Origin: VGNY01 sp964549635
GTDB taxonomy: Bacteria; Chloroflexota; Dehalococcoidia; GIF9; UBA5629
Direction: 5' to 3'
NCBI GenBank assembly: GCA_964549635.1
Contig: CAZJVJ010000008.1
Location: 4,857-68,856 of the forward strand
DNA length: 64,000 nucleotides
A program made the position numbers and the translations under genes. The notes beneath the pieces are model-generated. The model did not search any database. It worked only from the letters and a program-made list of their open reading frames with translations, and was not told the DNA's origin. Numbering within the stretch: position 1 is the first letter of the stretch; each line of letters begins with the position of its first letter. Positions 1 to 8,268 of this stretch are shown piece by piece.

Positions 1-949
1 GCTCTGTCCCGTACTCTTTGAAGGCTTGGCGCAGTTCTTCTGGCTCAAGCACTTCCACATCGGGTCCCCAGCTCCTTATCCAGGGCGTAATCTCAAGAGT
101 GCTACCCACATGCAACGTCATAAGACAGCTACCATCTTCCAGGTCTTCAATTTTCTGGGAGGGATGCCAGACAGTTTCCTTAACACGCCTGGACACTTTG
201 GATGAGAATTTCAACTTAATTTCAGCCTCGTCGCCCCATATTATGCCCCAGGAGTATGACAGTAACTTACCAATATCAAAATCTTTAGGTATATCATAAT
301 TAGTATCCAGAACTTCTGCCGCCTTTATCCGATCAAGTTTAAACGTTACTATCCCCTCCCTCCCTTCTCTAACGGCATGACCAATGACATAGGTAGAATA
401 TCCTATCCCTGTCATTTCCACAAAGTATGGCTCAAGGAGCCACACTCTGATTTCGTCGCTTTTCAGCGACTGGTATTCTATCCTCATCTGTCTTTGTGTC
501 GTCCAAGCAAGGGCGACCTGCTCAAAGATGCGCACTTGCCCAGGGTCTTCCGGCCTTTTAACTATGGAGCGAAAACTTGCCTCAACATGCGCTGCCAGAG
601 GCTGCGGCAGAAGGTCAGCTAATTTGGTAAGGGCTTTTCTAATATGAGGATTGTCTCTGTCCGTCTGCCTCAGTGCCAGACGCATGGCCAAAAATGCCGC
701 CAGGGCTTCATAGAGGGAGATAGATACCGGCGGCAGCGTATACCCTTCAATAATGCTGTAATAGTCGCCCTCCTGTGTCAGCGGTACCCCCATTTCCTCC
801 AGGGCATGGATGTCTCGCTGAATAGTACGTATACATACACCACATAGTCTGGCCAGCTCACGACTGGTAAGTCCTTTGGAGTGGCTATGAAGGAGATGCT
901 GGATACGAGTGAGGCGAATGGCTCGTCTGAGTATATTGTTCTCAGGCAA
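1..949 (-). CDS. WYL-domain transcriptional regulator, C-terminus cut by window edge
   Basis: The minus-strand frame is open from a TTG at 949 to the left edge (316 codons), translated by hand. The N-terminus is a winged helix-turn-helix (SRELARLCGVCIRTIQRDI, about residues 24-42). A WYL-type ligand-sensing domain follows (LLEPYFVEMTGIGYSTYVIG) with the family's C-terminal signature (IRSWGPDVEVLEPEELR). The start is preceded by an AGGAGGGG site. A common start such as ATG is not present nearby, so TTG is chosen from the ribosome site. Known family members sense nucleic acids or small ligands and often control their own gene; two dyads lie directly upstream. The regulated target is not evident here. 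Only a few C-terminal residues should be missing. Confidence 0.85.
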   Translation of the reverse strand, partial: MPENNILRRAIRLTRIQHLLHSHSKGLTSRELARLCGVCIRTIQRDIHALEEMGVPLTQEGDYYSIIEGYTLPPVSISLYEALAAFLAMRLALRQTDRDNPHIRKALTKLADLLPQPLAAHVEASFRSIVKRPEDPGQVRIFEQVALAWTTQRQMRIEYQSLKSDEIRVWLLEPYFVEMTGIGYSTYVIGHAVREGREGIVTFKLDRIKAAEVLDTNYDIPKDFDIGKLLSYSWGIIWGDEAEIKLKFSSKVSRRVKETVWHPSQKIEDLEDGSCLMTLHVGSTLEITPWIRSWGPDVEVLEPEELRQAFKEYGTE

Positions 950-975
950 AATGCCCCCTCCTTCCCTTAAATCCC

Positions 976-993
976 ACAATCTTGGAAGATTGT
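976..993. promoter_or_regulatory. candidate operator dyad upstream of the WYL regulator
   Basis: A perfect inverted repeat, ACAATCTT-GG-AAGATTGT, with 8-bp arms and a 2-bp centre. It lies about 27 bp upstream of the regulator's TTG start, just before its ribosome site, a usual place for an autoregulatory operator. Binding is inferred only. Confidence 0.4.
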
Positions 994-996
994 ATC

Positions 997-1087
997 ACAA
1001 AATAACGACAGCATCGGTCGTTTTAGACATCGGGTTACAAAACTTTTACGGCCGGGTAGGTGGGAATTATATGAGGCGTTATTTTGT
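997..1087. repeat. 11-bp inverted repeat, 69-bp spacer
   Basis: ACAAAATAACG at 997-1007 is mirrored exactly by CGTTATTTTGT at 1077-1087. The arms flank the region upstream of the WYL regulator. They could be paired operator half-sites for DNA looping or binding by a multimer, or coincidence in an AT-rich spacer. Confidence 0.35.
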
Positions 1088-1194
1088 ACACCGTCAGCCT
1101 TTAGCACCCACCTCATTAAGATAGGTCACCTCCCCGTCCCCTGTGGAGGACGGCACCCTTTCCGTCTCGTCCTGCCGTCTGCCGGACGACTATC

Positions 1195-2322
1195 CTACCA
1201 TTGGACGAACATGGGCATGACGACGTGGACGTATTTTTCACTGCCCACAGGGCGGATGACACCGGGGCTGGAAGAGGTGGTGGTCTCCAGTGCCACCTGC
1301 TTTTCGTGCAGCACGGAGAGGACGTCGGAGAGGTACCTGGCGTTGAAGGCGATTTTGGTGGCCTCGCCGTCAATTAAGGCATCTATCTCGCTTACGTTTT
1401 CGCCCACCTCTTCAGCCCGGGCAGAGATGTTCATCTTGCCCGGGGTAAGCTCAACTCCGGGGGTGACGATAAGCCGCACAATTCCACTTCCGTCACGGGC
1501 AAAGATCGATGCCATTTTGATGGTCTGCAAGAATTCTGCCCTGTCCACAACAGCCCGAGTGATATAGCTTTGGGGGATAAGCTGGGAGTAGTTGGGGAAG
1601 TTCCCCTGGATTAGCTGCGACACCATCTGTATGTTCTTGAGACGGAATAGTATCTGGGTCTTCTGCTGATTTACCGTGATTTCAACCGGCTCTTCTTGGT
1701 CGGTCAAGAAGCGGTTCAGTTCATTTAAGGCCCGTGCCGGCACGATTACAGCAGTCTTTGCTTTGACCGGCGACAGGATAGAGGTATAGTGAACGGCCAG
1801 CCTGAAGCCATCGGCCGCCGCCATGGCCAACCCTTCCCCATCGAACTCGAACTGGACACCGGTGAGCACCGGGCGGGACTCTTCGGTGGCGGCAGCGAAC
1901 GCCACCTGGCTGATACCTTCACGCAAGGCCAGGGCCTCTATCTTGGTGGCTACACCATCGGCAACCTGGGGGATGGGCGGGAAGTCCTGCGCATCAAGAC
2001 CATTGATTTTGGCCTGAAAGCGGGCACATTTGAGCTGGAGGGTGCGCTGGGTGAGCGATATGTCTATCCGGTCATTGGGTAGAGAGCTGACAAATTCGGT
2101 AAGCAGCCGGGCGGGTATGGTGATGGCACCTTCTTCTTCTATCTTGGCACCAATCCAGCAACTGATGGCTATCTCCAGATTGGTGGCAGCCAGCTTGAGA
2201 CGTGATTGGTCAGTGGCTATGAGCACATTCTGGGTGATGGGCAGTGTGGTCCTGGTGGCTACAGCCCGGCTGACGACGCTTAACCCTTTGTTGAGATTTT
2301 CTTGCAGGCAGGACAGCTTCAT
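1195..2322 (-). CDS. dnaN: DNA polymerase III sliding clamp, beta subunit
   Basis: The 375-residue product has the full length of the bacterial beta clamp: three repeated clamp folds that form a ring around DNA and hold polymerase III and repair proteins. The N-terminus MKLSCLQENLNKGLSVVSRA and the C-terminus HVVMPMFVQW fit the family, whose C-terminus usually ends in a conserved MPxR/MPM-type stretch. The ATG at 2322 is preceded by GGGGGTGA at a good distance. dnaA, recF and gyrB, frequent neighbours elsewhere, are not next to it here; the adjacent genes are moaC (upstream) and the WYL regulator (downstream), so this is not a classical origin region. Identity is secure. Confidence 0.95.
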   Translation of the reverse strand: MKLSCLQENLNKGLSVVSRAVATRTTLPITQNVLIATDQSRLKLAATNLEIAISCWIGAKIEEEGAITIPARLLTEFVSSLPNDRIDISLTQRTLQLKCARFQAKINGLDAQDFPPIPQVADGVATKIEALALREGISQVAFAAATEESRPVLTGVQFEFDGEGLAMAAADGFRLAVHYTSILSPVKAKTAVIVPARALNELNRFLTDQEEPVEITVNQQKTQILFRLKNIQMVSQLIQGNFPNYSQLIPQSYITRAVVDRAEFLQTIKMASIFARDGSGIVRLIVTPGVELTPGKMNISARAEEVGENVSEIDALIDGEATKIAFNARYLSDVLSVLHEKQVALETTTSSSPGVIRPVGSEKYVHVVMPMFVQW

Positions 2323-2390
2323 AGGTCACCCCCAGCAGTTATGTGAGACAAGTATACCCCGCCCACAGGGGTAAGTCAATCGGCCGCAGA

Positions 2391-2849
2391 CTATTCCAGT
2401 ACGATGGTACCGCTTTTGCCACCGCTTTTCCGGATGAGGCGGATGTCCTGCAGACGTATCGTGCCGTCAACGGTCTTGCACATGTCATAAATGGTCAGCC
2501 CGCTTATGGCTACGGCAGTGAGCGCCTCCATCTCAAAACCGGTCTTAGCGCTGCCTTTGACCGCAGCGGTAATCTCAACTGCAGAGGACTCCTCATCTAT
2601 GGCGAACTCGATATACACACTTTCGATGGGCAGCGGATGGCATAAAGGGATGAGGCGATGCGTCTCCTTGGCCGCCATGATGCCGGCAACACGGGCCGCG
2701 GCTAAGACATCCCCCTTGGGCAACCTGGCCTGTTTTAGCAAGCCTAATGTCGTCGCCTGCATCACCACCCTGCCTTTAGCCACGGCCTGCCTGGCCGTAA
2801 CCGGCTTCCCACCAACGTCTACCATACGGATATCCTGCTGCGAGCCCAT
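2391..2849 (-). CDS. moaC: cyclic pyranopterin monophosphate synthase
   Basis: MoaC converts the MoaA product, 3',8-cyclo-7,8-dihydro-GTP, to cyclic pyranopterin monophosphate, the second step of molybdenum/tungsten cofactor synthesis. The 152 residues cover the whole family length. Visible motifs are VDVGGKPVTARQAVA near the N-terminus, IPLCHPLPI in the middle and KTGFEMEALTAVA with YDMCK towards the C-terminus. The ATG at 2849 begins one base after the moaA stop, and its ribosome site GGGAGG lies inside the end of moaA, so the two genes are translationally linked. The cofactor would serve the aldehyde:ferredoxin oxidoreductase at 8269. Confidence 0.95.
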   Translation of the reverse strand: MGSQQDIRMVDVGGKPVTARQAVAKGRVVMQATTLGLLKQARLPKGDVLAAARVAGIMAAKETHRLIPLCHPLPIESVYIEFAIDEESSAVEITAAVKGSAKTGFEMEALTAVAISGLTIYDMCKTVDGTIRLQDIRLIRKSGGKSGTIVLE

Positions 2850-2850
2850 C

Positions 2851-3867
2851 TTAACCTCCCACCTGCGACATGAGGCGTTTGGAAGCTGCCAAGCCCCGGC
2901 AGAGCCGATGTGATTCTGGTTTGTTTAGAATGGCCTGCTTTATGATGCGCTTCAGCTTTGCCGGCGAAGCACCGCTGCGTAGTGGCCCACGCAAATCAAT
3001 CTCCCAATCACTGAGCAGACAGGGGCGCAATTTGCCTTCAGCAGTAAGTCGGAGGCGGTTGCAGTTGAAGCAGAAGTGCTGGCTGATGGGAGTGATGAAG
3101 CCAATTGTGCCGCTGGCACCGGGCAGGCGGAAGTACCTGGCCGGGCCATCCCCGGTGGGGGGAAGGCACGGCTCAAGTTTCCCCAGACCGATAATGCGCT
3201 CCTTTATCACCTCGGCGGACATGAACCGGGGTGAAAGCCCCATGCCACCTCCCGCAGAGTGACCATGGGGCGGGTTGTCGGAGGCGAAGGGCATTAGCTC
3301 GATGAAGCGGACATGCCAGCCATCAGTGACGGTCAAACGGGCAAAGTCCAGAAGTTCATCATCGTTTATGCCGTCCATCACCACCATATTTATCTTTACC
3401 GGGTTCAGACCGCAGGCTTTAGCCTCTTCAATGCCCTCAAGCACATCGGACAGTCTGTCACAGCGGGTGATACGCTGAAACTTTTCCCTATCTAAAGAAT
3501 CGAGGCTGACATTGACCCGGCTCAAACCGGCTTTTTTGAGTTCACAGGCAAATTGTTTCAGGAGGACACCGTTGGTGGTCAAAGAGATATCGTCTATGCC
3601 ATCGATTTCGGCCAGCATGGCCACCAGTCCGGGCAGCCTGGCCCGGACCAGCGGTTCGCCGCCGGTGAGCCTGAGCTTTTTGATGCCCAGTTCCGCAGCC
3701 AGCCTGGCAACCGTGACGATCTCCTCATAGCTCAGAACCTCACGCTGAGGAAGCAGGCTGACACCTTGAGCGGGCAGACAATAGACACAGCGCAGGTTGC
3801 AGCGGTCAGTCACCGAGATACGCAAATAGTCTATGGGGCGGTGGAATGTGTCAGAAAGTCCAGTCAC
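2851..3867 (-). CDS. moaA: GTP 3',8-cyclase, radical SAM
   Basis: MoaA uses S-adenosylmethionine and two 4Fe-4S clusters to rearrange GTP in the first step of molybdopterin synthesis. The N-terminal cluster motif is CNLRCVYC (CX3CX2C, about residues 23-30). The C-terminal cluster motif is FCFNCNRLRLTAEGKLRPC. The protein ends in Gly-Gly, as required in MoaA for activity. The start is a GTG at 3867 whose bases overlap the rdgB stop (GTGA), giving a four-base overlap and coupling. The 338 residues match the family length. It forms an operon with rdgB upstream and moaC downstream. Confidence 0.95.
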   Translation of the reverse strand: MTGLSDTFHRPIDYLRISVTDRCNLRCVYCLPAQGVSLLPQREVLSYEEIVTVARLAAELGIKKLRLTGGEPLVRARLPGLVAMLAEIDGIDDISLTTNGVLLKQFACELKKAGLSRVNVSLDSLDREKFQRITRCDRLSDVLEGIEEAKACGLNPVKINMVVMDGINDDELLDFARLTVTDGWHVRFIELMPFASDNPPHGHSAGGGMGLSPRFMSAEVIKERIIGLGKLEPCLPPTGDGPARYFRLPGASGTIGFITPISQHFCFNCNRLRLTAEGKLRPCLLSDWEIDLRGPLRSGASPAKLKRIIKQAILNKPESHRLCRGLAASKRLMSQVGG

Positions 3868-4472
3868 AGCTGCTTTTTACCTGCCAGTCTCTGGAGTATA
3901 GGGTATGCCTGCCGAACAGCTCTGGCCCGATGGCTCACCTGGTTTTTTAAGTCGAGCGGCAACTCGGCCATTGTTTTACCGAGCTCAGGGAAATAAAATA
4001 TCGGGTCATAGCCAAACCCGTTTGTGCCTCTGGGCTCGAATGCGATCAAGCCGTGACATTCGCCAAAACAAAGCTCGGTCTCCCCCTGAGGAGTAGCTAT
4101 GGCGATGACGCATTTGAAACGGGCGGTACGCTTCTCACAGGGGACATCTTTCAGCCTGGCCAGGAGGTACTCGATTCTATCATTGTCGGTAGCGTTTTCG
4201 CCGGCAGCCCGGGCCGAGCGAACACCGGGCTCACCGCCCAGGCAGTCAACTTCAATGCCTGAATCGTCAGCCAGGGTGATGAGCTGGCTGGCTTTAGCAT
4301 AAGCTATGGCTTTTAGCCGGGCATTTCCCTCGTAGGTGGGATGGTCCTCTGGCACGGCTAATTCTACACCCTCCTCTGCCGGGGTCACCAGTTCAAAGGG
4401 TAGGTCTTTCAACAGGTGCCGGTATTCCCGGACTTTTCCCTGGTTTGTGGTAGCCAGGAGCAATTTGGGCAT
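3864..4472 (-). CDS. rdgB: XTP/dITP diphosphatase (house-cleaning NTPase)
   Basis: This Ham1/RdgB-family enzyme hydrolyses deaminated purine nucleotides (dITP, XTP) so that they do not enter DNA or RNA. Family motifs are TTNQGKVREY at the N-terminus, LADDSGIEVDCLGGEPGV in the middle, and GTNGFGYDPIF and SHRARAV near the C-terminus. The ATG at 4472 is chosen because the protein then begins MPKLLLATTN as usual; a longer frame from 4502 would run into the preceding gene. The start lies four bases after the stop of the FBP aldolase/phosphatase gene, so it is likely translated by coupling. It is 202 residues long. Confidence 0.92.
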   Translation of the reverse strand: MPKLLLATTNQGKVREYRHLLKDLPFELVTPAEEGVELAVPEDHPTYEGNARLKAIAYAKASQLITLADDSGIEVDCLGGEPGVRSARAAGENATDNDRIEYLLARLKDVPCEKRTARFKCVIAIATPQGETELCFGECHGLIAFEPRGTNGFGYDPIFYFPELGKTMAELPLDLKNQVSHRARAVRQAYPILQRLAGKKQL

Positions 4473-4476
4473 TATG

Positions 4477-5571
4477 CTAAATGGGTTGAAACCTCCCCTC
4501 AAGCTTCTTCATCACCTGGGGCATGGTGGTATATTCCATCTCTTCCAGCGGCAGGCGATGGGGCTCGAAAGGTCCCAGGTTGCGCAGGAAGTCAGCTATG
4601 ACATTGGCCTCTCTCCGGGCGTTGTCGAAAGCCGGGTCATCGAACAGATCCACCGGGCCGACCAGTCTGCCGCTGGAGAGCTGAAAGCCAGCGGCAACCA
4701 CCCGAGGCGGTCCATCAAAGCGCGATGGGTTGCTCTGTTTGATGGCTACGGGCATAAGTGGACCATGGTGTGAGCCCCTCATCCATCCCTCCACAATATT
4801 AGGATGGGCAAAAGGTTCAAGTACCTCGCCAACGGCTGGGAACTGCCCCTGGGCGCGGACGATGCAGACCGGGTCGTCCTTACCCACATATCTGCCAGCA
4901 ATCAGGGCCAGTTTCTGCGTGGAAGATACGGCAGCGATTTCGCCGCTGTCTCGATGGTACACTGCTTTCACAGCATAGCGGCTGGGCGCCCCCAGAAACA
5001 CCAGCATATCATAGATCTCCTCAGGGGCATGAAAGGTCACCTTGCGGCTCTCCTTGACGTCGTGGACCTCGAAGGAGAAACCACCGTGCATGTTGCCGGC
5101 TATGACCAGACCGATGGTGTTAAACGGGTCGGCAAAGATCTTGTACAGCGGCAGGTTCCAGGCACCCGAAGCAGTCTTGTCCGCCATGAAGATGACTATG
5201 GTCTCGGCTTCACGCTCTTTGAACTGCATCTCGGCAACTCCAGGCCCCATGCCCTTAACGTTGCCGGAAAAGGCATCGGACAAAAGGTCCTGACCGGCGC
5301 CATGCAGTTTGAGCTTCCTGGCTACCTCGGTGCAGGCAACAAACGTGTCCCAGGCTAGCTTGTGGATTTTTTCGTTATTCTCGCCATGCTGGTGGGTCAT
5401 TATCAACTGAAGGTCATCACCGCACCTGGTGACATGGTAATCGATGAGCAGCCCGGACTTCTTAGCCGCTGCCATACTCTTTTCGGCTTTGTCCAGAACA
5501 TCCGGATGCGAACTGCAATGACCCACATAACCACCTATGTCAGCCTTAATGACGCTCAGAGTTATGTCCAA
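4477..5571 (-). CDS. bifunctional fructose-1,6-bisphosphate aldolase/phosphatase (class V)
   Basis: This is the archaeal-type enzyme that condenses triose phosphates to fructose-1,6-bisphosphate and dephosphorylates it to fructose-6-phosphate in one active site, making the gluconeogenic route one-way. The N-terminal metal-binding segment is SVIKADIGGYVGHCSSHP with Asp11 and His18. Later motifs are IAGRYVGKDDP, AVGEVLEPFAHPN and WMRGSHHGPLMP. The 364 residues are the usual length. The start is a TTG at 5571 behind a strong AAAGGAGG site; a promoter lies just upstream. The enzyme is typical of anaerobic and autotrophic archaea and deep-branching anaerobic bacteria. Confidence 0.9.
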   Translation of the reverse strand: MDITLSVIKADIGGYVGHCSSHPDVLDKAEKSMAAAKKSGLLIDYHVTRCGDDLQLIMTHQHGENNEKIHKLAWDTFVACTEVARKLKLHGAGQDLLSDAFSGNVKGMGPGVAEMQFKEREAETIVIFMADKTASGAWNLPLYKIFADPFNTIGLVIAGNMHGGFSFEVHDVKESRKVTFHAPEEIYDMLVFLGAPSRYAVKAVYHRDSGEIAAVSSTQKLALIAGRYVGKDDPVCIVRAQGQFPAVGEVLEPFAHPNIVEGWMRGSHHGPLMPVAIKQSNPSRFDGPPRVVAAGFQLSSGRLVGPVDLFDDPAFDNARREANVIADFLRNLGPFEPHRLPLEEMEYTTMPQVMKKLEGRFQPI

Positions 5572-5611
5572 AACGGCCTCCTTTCATTTATTGTTGTTAC
5601 ACAGTCAGACT

Positions 5612-5641
5612 GTTTTATTCTCCGTCAGCACGGCCTGTCAA
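5612..5641 (-). promoter_or_regulatory. promoter of the FBP aldolase/phosphatase gene
   Basis: On the minus strand, TTGACA (5641-5636) and TAAAAC (5617-5612) are separated by 18 bp. Predicted transcription start is near 5605, about 35 bases before the TTG start. The -10 box matches consensus at four of six positions. Confidence 0.45.
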
Positions 5642-5694
5642 CTTTTTCCGACAGGCTTGAGAAGCCGTCACCGCTCTGCTCCCATCAACATACC

Positions 5695-7356
5695 TTACAC
5701 CATAGCCGGCAGCCTGTATTCGCCGAAGACCTTCCGGAGGACGCCGCAGACCTCTCCCAGAGTAGCATAAGCAGCTACCGCCTCTATAAGATAGGGCATG
5801 AGGTTTTCGGTACCCAGGGCGGCCTGACGTAAGGCTTCGAGCCTTATAGAAACCAGCTCGTTGTCCCTTTCCCGACGTACTCGGCTAAGCCTCTCCAGTT
5901 GACGCTTTTCACCTTCTTTATCCATTTCCAGTAGCGGGATGGTAATCGGTTCATCCATAATATATTCGTTAACGCCGACAACGATGCGCTTTTTAGTATC
6001 TATCTCCTGCTGATAGCGGTAAGCCGAATCAGCGATCTCCCTGTGGAAAAATCCGGCTTCCAGGGCCGGTATGACACCACCAAAGGAGTCTATTTTGGCA
6101 AAATACTCATATACCGCCTTCTCGGTGCGATTTGTCAGACACTCCACAAAATAGCTGCCCCCCAACGGGTCAACCGTGTTGGTCACACCGCTCTCATGTG
6201 CGATAATCTGTTGAGTCCGTAAGGCAATGGTCACCGCTTTTTCAGAGGGTAAAGCCAGTGCCTCGTCCATAGAATTGGTGTGCAGCGACTGTGTGCCGCC
6301 GAGGACGGCGGCCAGGGCCTGAATTGCAGTGCGGACGATATTGTTCTCCGGCTGCTGTGCGGTCAACGAACAACCAGCCGTCTGCGTATGGAAGCGGAGC
6401 CACTGTGAGCGCTCGTCGGCATTATAGCGTTCCTTCATCTCGCGTGCCCAGATGCGCCGGGCGGCACGGAACTTGGCGATTTCCTCGAAAAAGTCATTAT
6501 GGCAGTTAAAGAAGAAGCTGAGCCGTGGGGCAAAATCGTTCACCTTCAGCCCACGGTCAATGCCTGCCTGGACATAGGTTAGGCCGTTGGCCAGGGTGAA
6601 TGCCAGTTCCTGGACAGCAGTTGCCCCTGCCTCACGTATATGATAGCCGCTGATACTTATGGTATTCCAACGTGGTACATGTTTCATGCCGAACTCGAAG
6701 GTATCAACTATGAGACGCAGAGACGGCTTGGGCGGGAAGATAAAAGCGTTCTGTGCCATATATTCCTTAAGGATGTCGTTCTGTATGGTGCCGCCCAGCT
6801 TCTCCCAGGGAATACCACGCTTTCGAGCATTTGCCAGATACATCGCCCAGATGACCGCAGCCGGCCCATTGATGGTCATAGAGGTGGTTATCTCATCAAT
6901 GGGTATACCGTCAAACAGTATCTCCATATCAGCTAGGGAGGAAACGGCGACGCCACACTTGCCGAATTCGCCTCTGGCTTCAGGGTCTGATGTATCAAAG
7001 CCATTTAGGGTGGGGAAGTCGAAGGCTACGCTGAGCCCGGTCTCACCATGCTCAAGAAGGTATTTATATCGGGCATTAGTCTCCTCTGCCGTGCCGAAGC
7101 CGGCGAACATGCGCATCGTCCACAGCCTGCCTCTGTAACCGGTATAGTGGACGCCACGGATGAACGGGTATTCGCCGGGGAAGCCCAAATCGCGGAGATA
7201 GTCCATCTCGGCAATGTCGAGCGGTGTGTAGAGGCGCTCAACAGGAACGCCGGAGGTGGTGACAAAGGAGTGCTGCCTTTCCGGGAAGAGCTGCGATTTA
7301 ACGTTCCACTGGCTGACCTTTTTTTCCAGTTCTGCCTTCTCTCTCTGCTCTAACAT
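5695..7356 (-). CDS. methylmalonyl-CoA mutase-type acyl-CoA mutase, large subunit (catalytic part only)
   Basis: The protein is the TIM-barrel catalytic part of a coenzyme-B12-dependent acyl-CoA mutase. The C-terminal B12-binding domain is absent, as in archaeal-type split enzymes whose small subunit is encoded separately; that gene is not in this window. Residues expected for methylmalonyl-CoA are kept: the Tyr of TGYRGRLWTMR (equivalent to Tyr89 of the Propionibacterium enzyme), the Arg of PSLRLIVDTF (Arg207 equivalent) and the His of SISGYHIREAGA. This argues against isobutyryl- or 2-hydroxyisobutyryl-CoA mutase. The ATG at 7356 (553 residues) is preferred over an in-frame GTG at 7371 because the AGGAGG site covers the latter codons. 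cobO lies directly upstream. Confidence 0.9.
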   Translation of the reverse strand: MLEQREKAELEKKVSQWNVKSQLFPERQHSFVTTSGVPVERLYTPLDIAEMDYLRDLGFPGEYPFIRGVHYTGYRGRLWTMRMFAGFGTAEETNARYKYLLEHGETGLSVAFDFPTLNGFDTSDPEARGEFGKCGVAVSSLADMEILFDGIPIDEITTSMTINGPAAVIWAMYLANARKRGIPWEKLGGTIQNDILKEYMAQNAFIFPPKPSLRLIVDTFEFGMKHVPRWNTISISGYHIREAGATAVQELAFTLANGLTYVQAGIDRGLKVNDFAPRLSFFFNCHNDFFEEIAKFRAARRIWAREMKERYNADERSQWLRFHTQTAGCSLTAQQPENNIVRTAIQALAAVLGGTQSLHTNSMDEALALPSEKAVTIALRTQQIIAHESGVTNTVDPLGGSYFVECLTNRTEKAVYEYFAKIDSFGGVIPALEAGFFHREIADSAYRYQQEIDTKKRIVVGVNEYIMDEPITIPLLEMDKEGEKRQLERLSRVRRERDNELVSIRLEALRQAALGTENLMPYLIEAVAAYATLGEVCGVLRKVFGEYRLPAMV

Positions 7357-7442
7357 CACTAACCTCCTCACGAACAGATGTCATCAATAAAGCTATGTTC
7401 GCAAAACTCTATCCACTAAAGCAAGAAGAGTTAGCGGCGAGT

Positions 7443-8003
7443 TCAATAATCAATGCCTTTGCGTGACAGAATACCTTTATCATAGGGATGCTTCACCTTC
7501 ACCATATCTGTAACCAAATCAGCGAGCTCAATAAGCCTCGGGTCTGCATAGCGGCCGGTGAGGATGAGTTCCACGTTTTCCGGCCTGTCCTGCACCAGCT
7601 TTATCACTTCCTCTATATCAATCAGTTTCCAGGCTACCGCCACATTAACCTCATCGAGAATGACCACGTCATACTTTCCGCTGAGCATCGCCTTTCGAGC
7701 AGCCTGCACTGCTTTTTTAGCTTCTGCCTTCTCCTCCGGCTTAACGTTTGCCGGGTCAACGAAGTCCTGGAAGCCAAACCTCTCAAAGGTGATGCCGGGT
7801 AGTTGAGACAGGACTTTCTGCTCCCCGTAGGGGAAATCGCCCTTCATGAAAAAGACGATGTATACTTTTAAACCCTGTCCCAGGGCACGAAGAGCCACGC
7901 CCAACGCTGCTGAAGTCTTACCTTTGCCATCGCCGGTAAAGAGTTCTACAAGACCCCTGGTCTTGGTTTCGGCGGGTGAAGTCTGGGCTGATTCTTTGGC
8001 CAC
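7443..8003 (-). CDS. cobO: cob(I)yrinic acid a,c-diamide adenosyltransferase (CobA/BtuR type)
   Basis: The enzyme adds the 5'-deoxyadenosyl group from ATP to reduced corrinoids, making the adenosylcobalamin used by the adjacent mutase. The P-loop is TGDGKGKTSAALG (about residues 24-36), in the reversed-orientation form of this family. VVILDEVNVA is the Walker-B-like segment, and LILTGRYADPRLIELADLVTDM is a family C-terminal hallmark shown here only in part. The start is a GTG at 8003, with only a weak upstream ribosome site. It probably forms one transcript with the mutase gene 86 bp downstream. A second, unrelated adenosyltransferase is at 12320. Confidence 0.93.
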   Translation of the reverse strand: MAKESAQTSPAETKTRGLVELFTGDGKGKTSAALGVALRALGQGLKVYIVFFMKGDFPYGEQKVLSQLPGITFERFGFQDFVDPANVKPEEKAEAKKAVQAARKAMLSGKYDVVILDEVNVAVAWKLIDIEEVIKLVQDRPENVELILTGRYADPRLIELADLVTDMVKVKHPYDKGILSRKGIDY

Positions 8004-8149
8004 CTTGCTGGCAGTTTAACAGAAAGCCAGATTTAGTGTCAAACGAATGGAGACTATGTTTCGCAGCGCCCCGCCTCAGTATCGCCCGGGACCTGGTAAT
8101 ACCACAAATTGAGCGCGCCCTTTTTATCGTCCCGGAATCCCAAAGATTG

Positions 8150-8167
8150 GCGAGGCTAAAGCCTCGC
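8150..8167. repeat. dispersed palindromic repeat, copy 1
   Basis: A perfect hairpin, GCGAGGC-TAAA-GCCTCGC, followed by ACTAC. Related hairpins occur between genes at 10949, 15981, 17358, 23361, 39846, 40771 and 49825. It lies between divergent genes, just before the aldehyde oxidoreductase promoter. Confidence 0.6.
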
Positions 8168-8181
8168 ACTACAGCGTAGCA

Positions 8182-8209
8182 TTGACAATCCTTGGCTGAA
8201 ATGTATAAT
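8182..8209 (+). promoter_or_regulatory. promoter of the aldehyde oxidoreductase gene
   Basis: Perfect TTGACA (8182-8187) and TATAAT (8204-8209) boxes separated by 16 bp. Predicted transcription start is near 8216, giving a leader of about 53 bases with a strong ribosome site. Confidence 0.65.
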
Positions 8210-8268
8210 AAGCTGGTGCCCTCACCACTCAAGACTTCACGATGGATTTGAATTCAGGAGGTATAACT

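Noticed and set aside
1195..2322. Replication origin near dnaN
   Set aside because: No dnaA, recF or gyrB next to it and no cluster of DnaA boxes seen.
4804..5358. 184-codon frame opposite the FBP aldolase/phosphatase
   Set aside because: Antisense shadow of a gene with clear family motifs.
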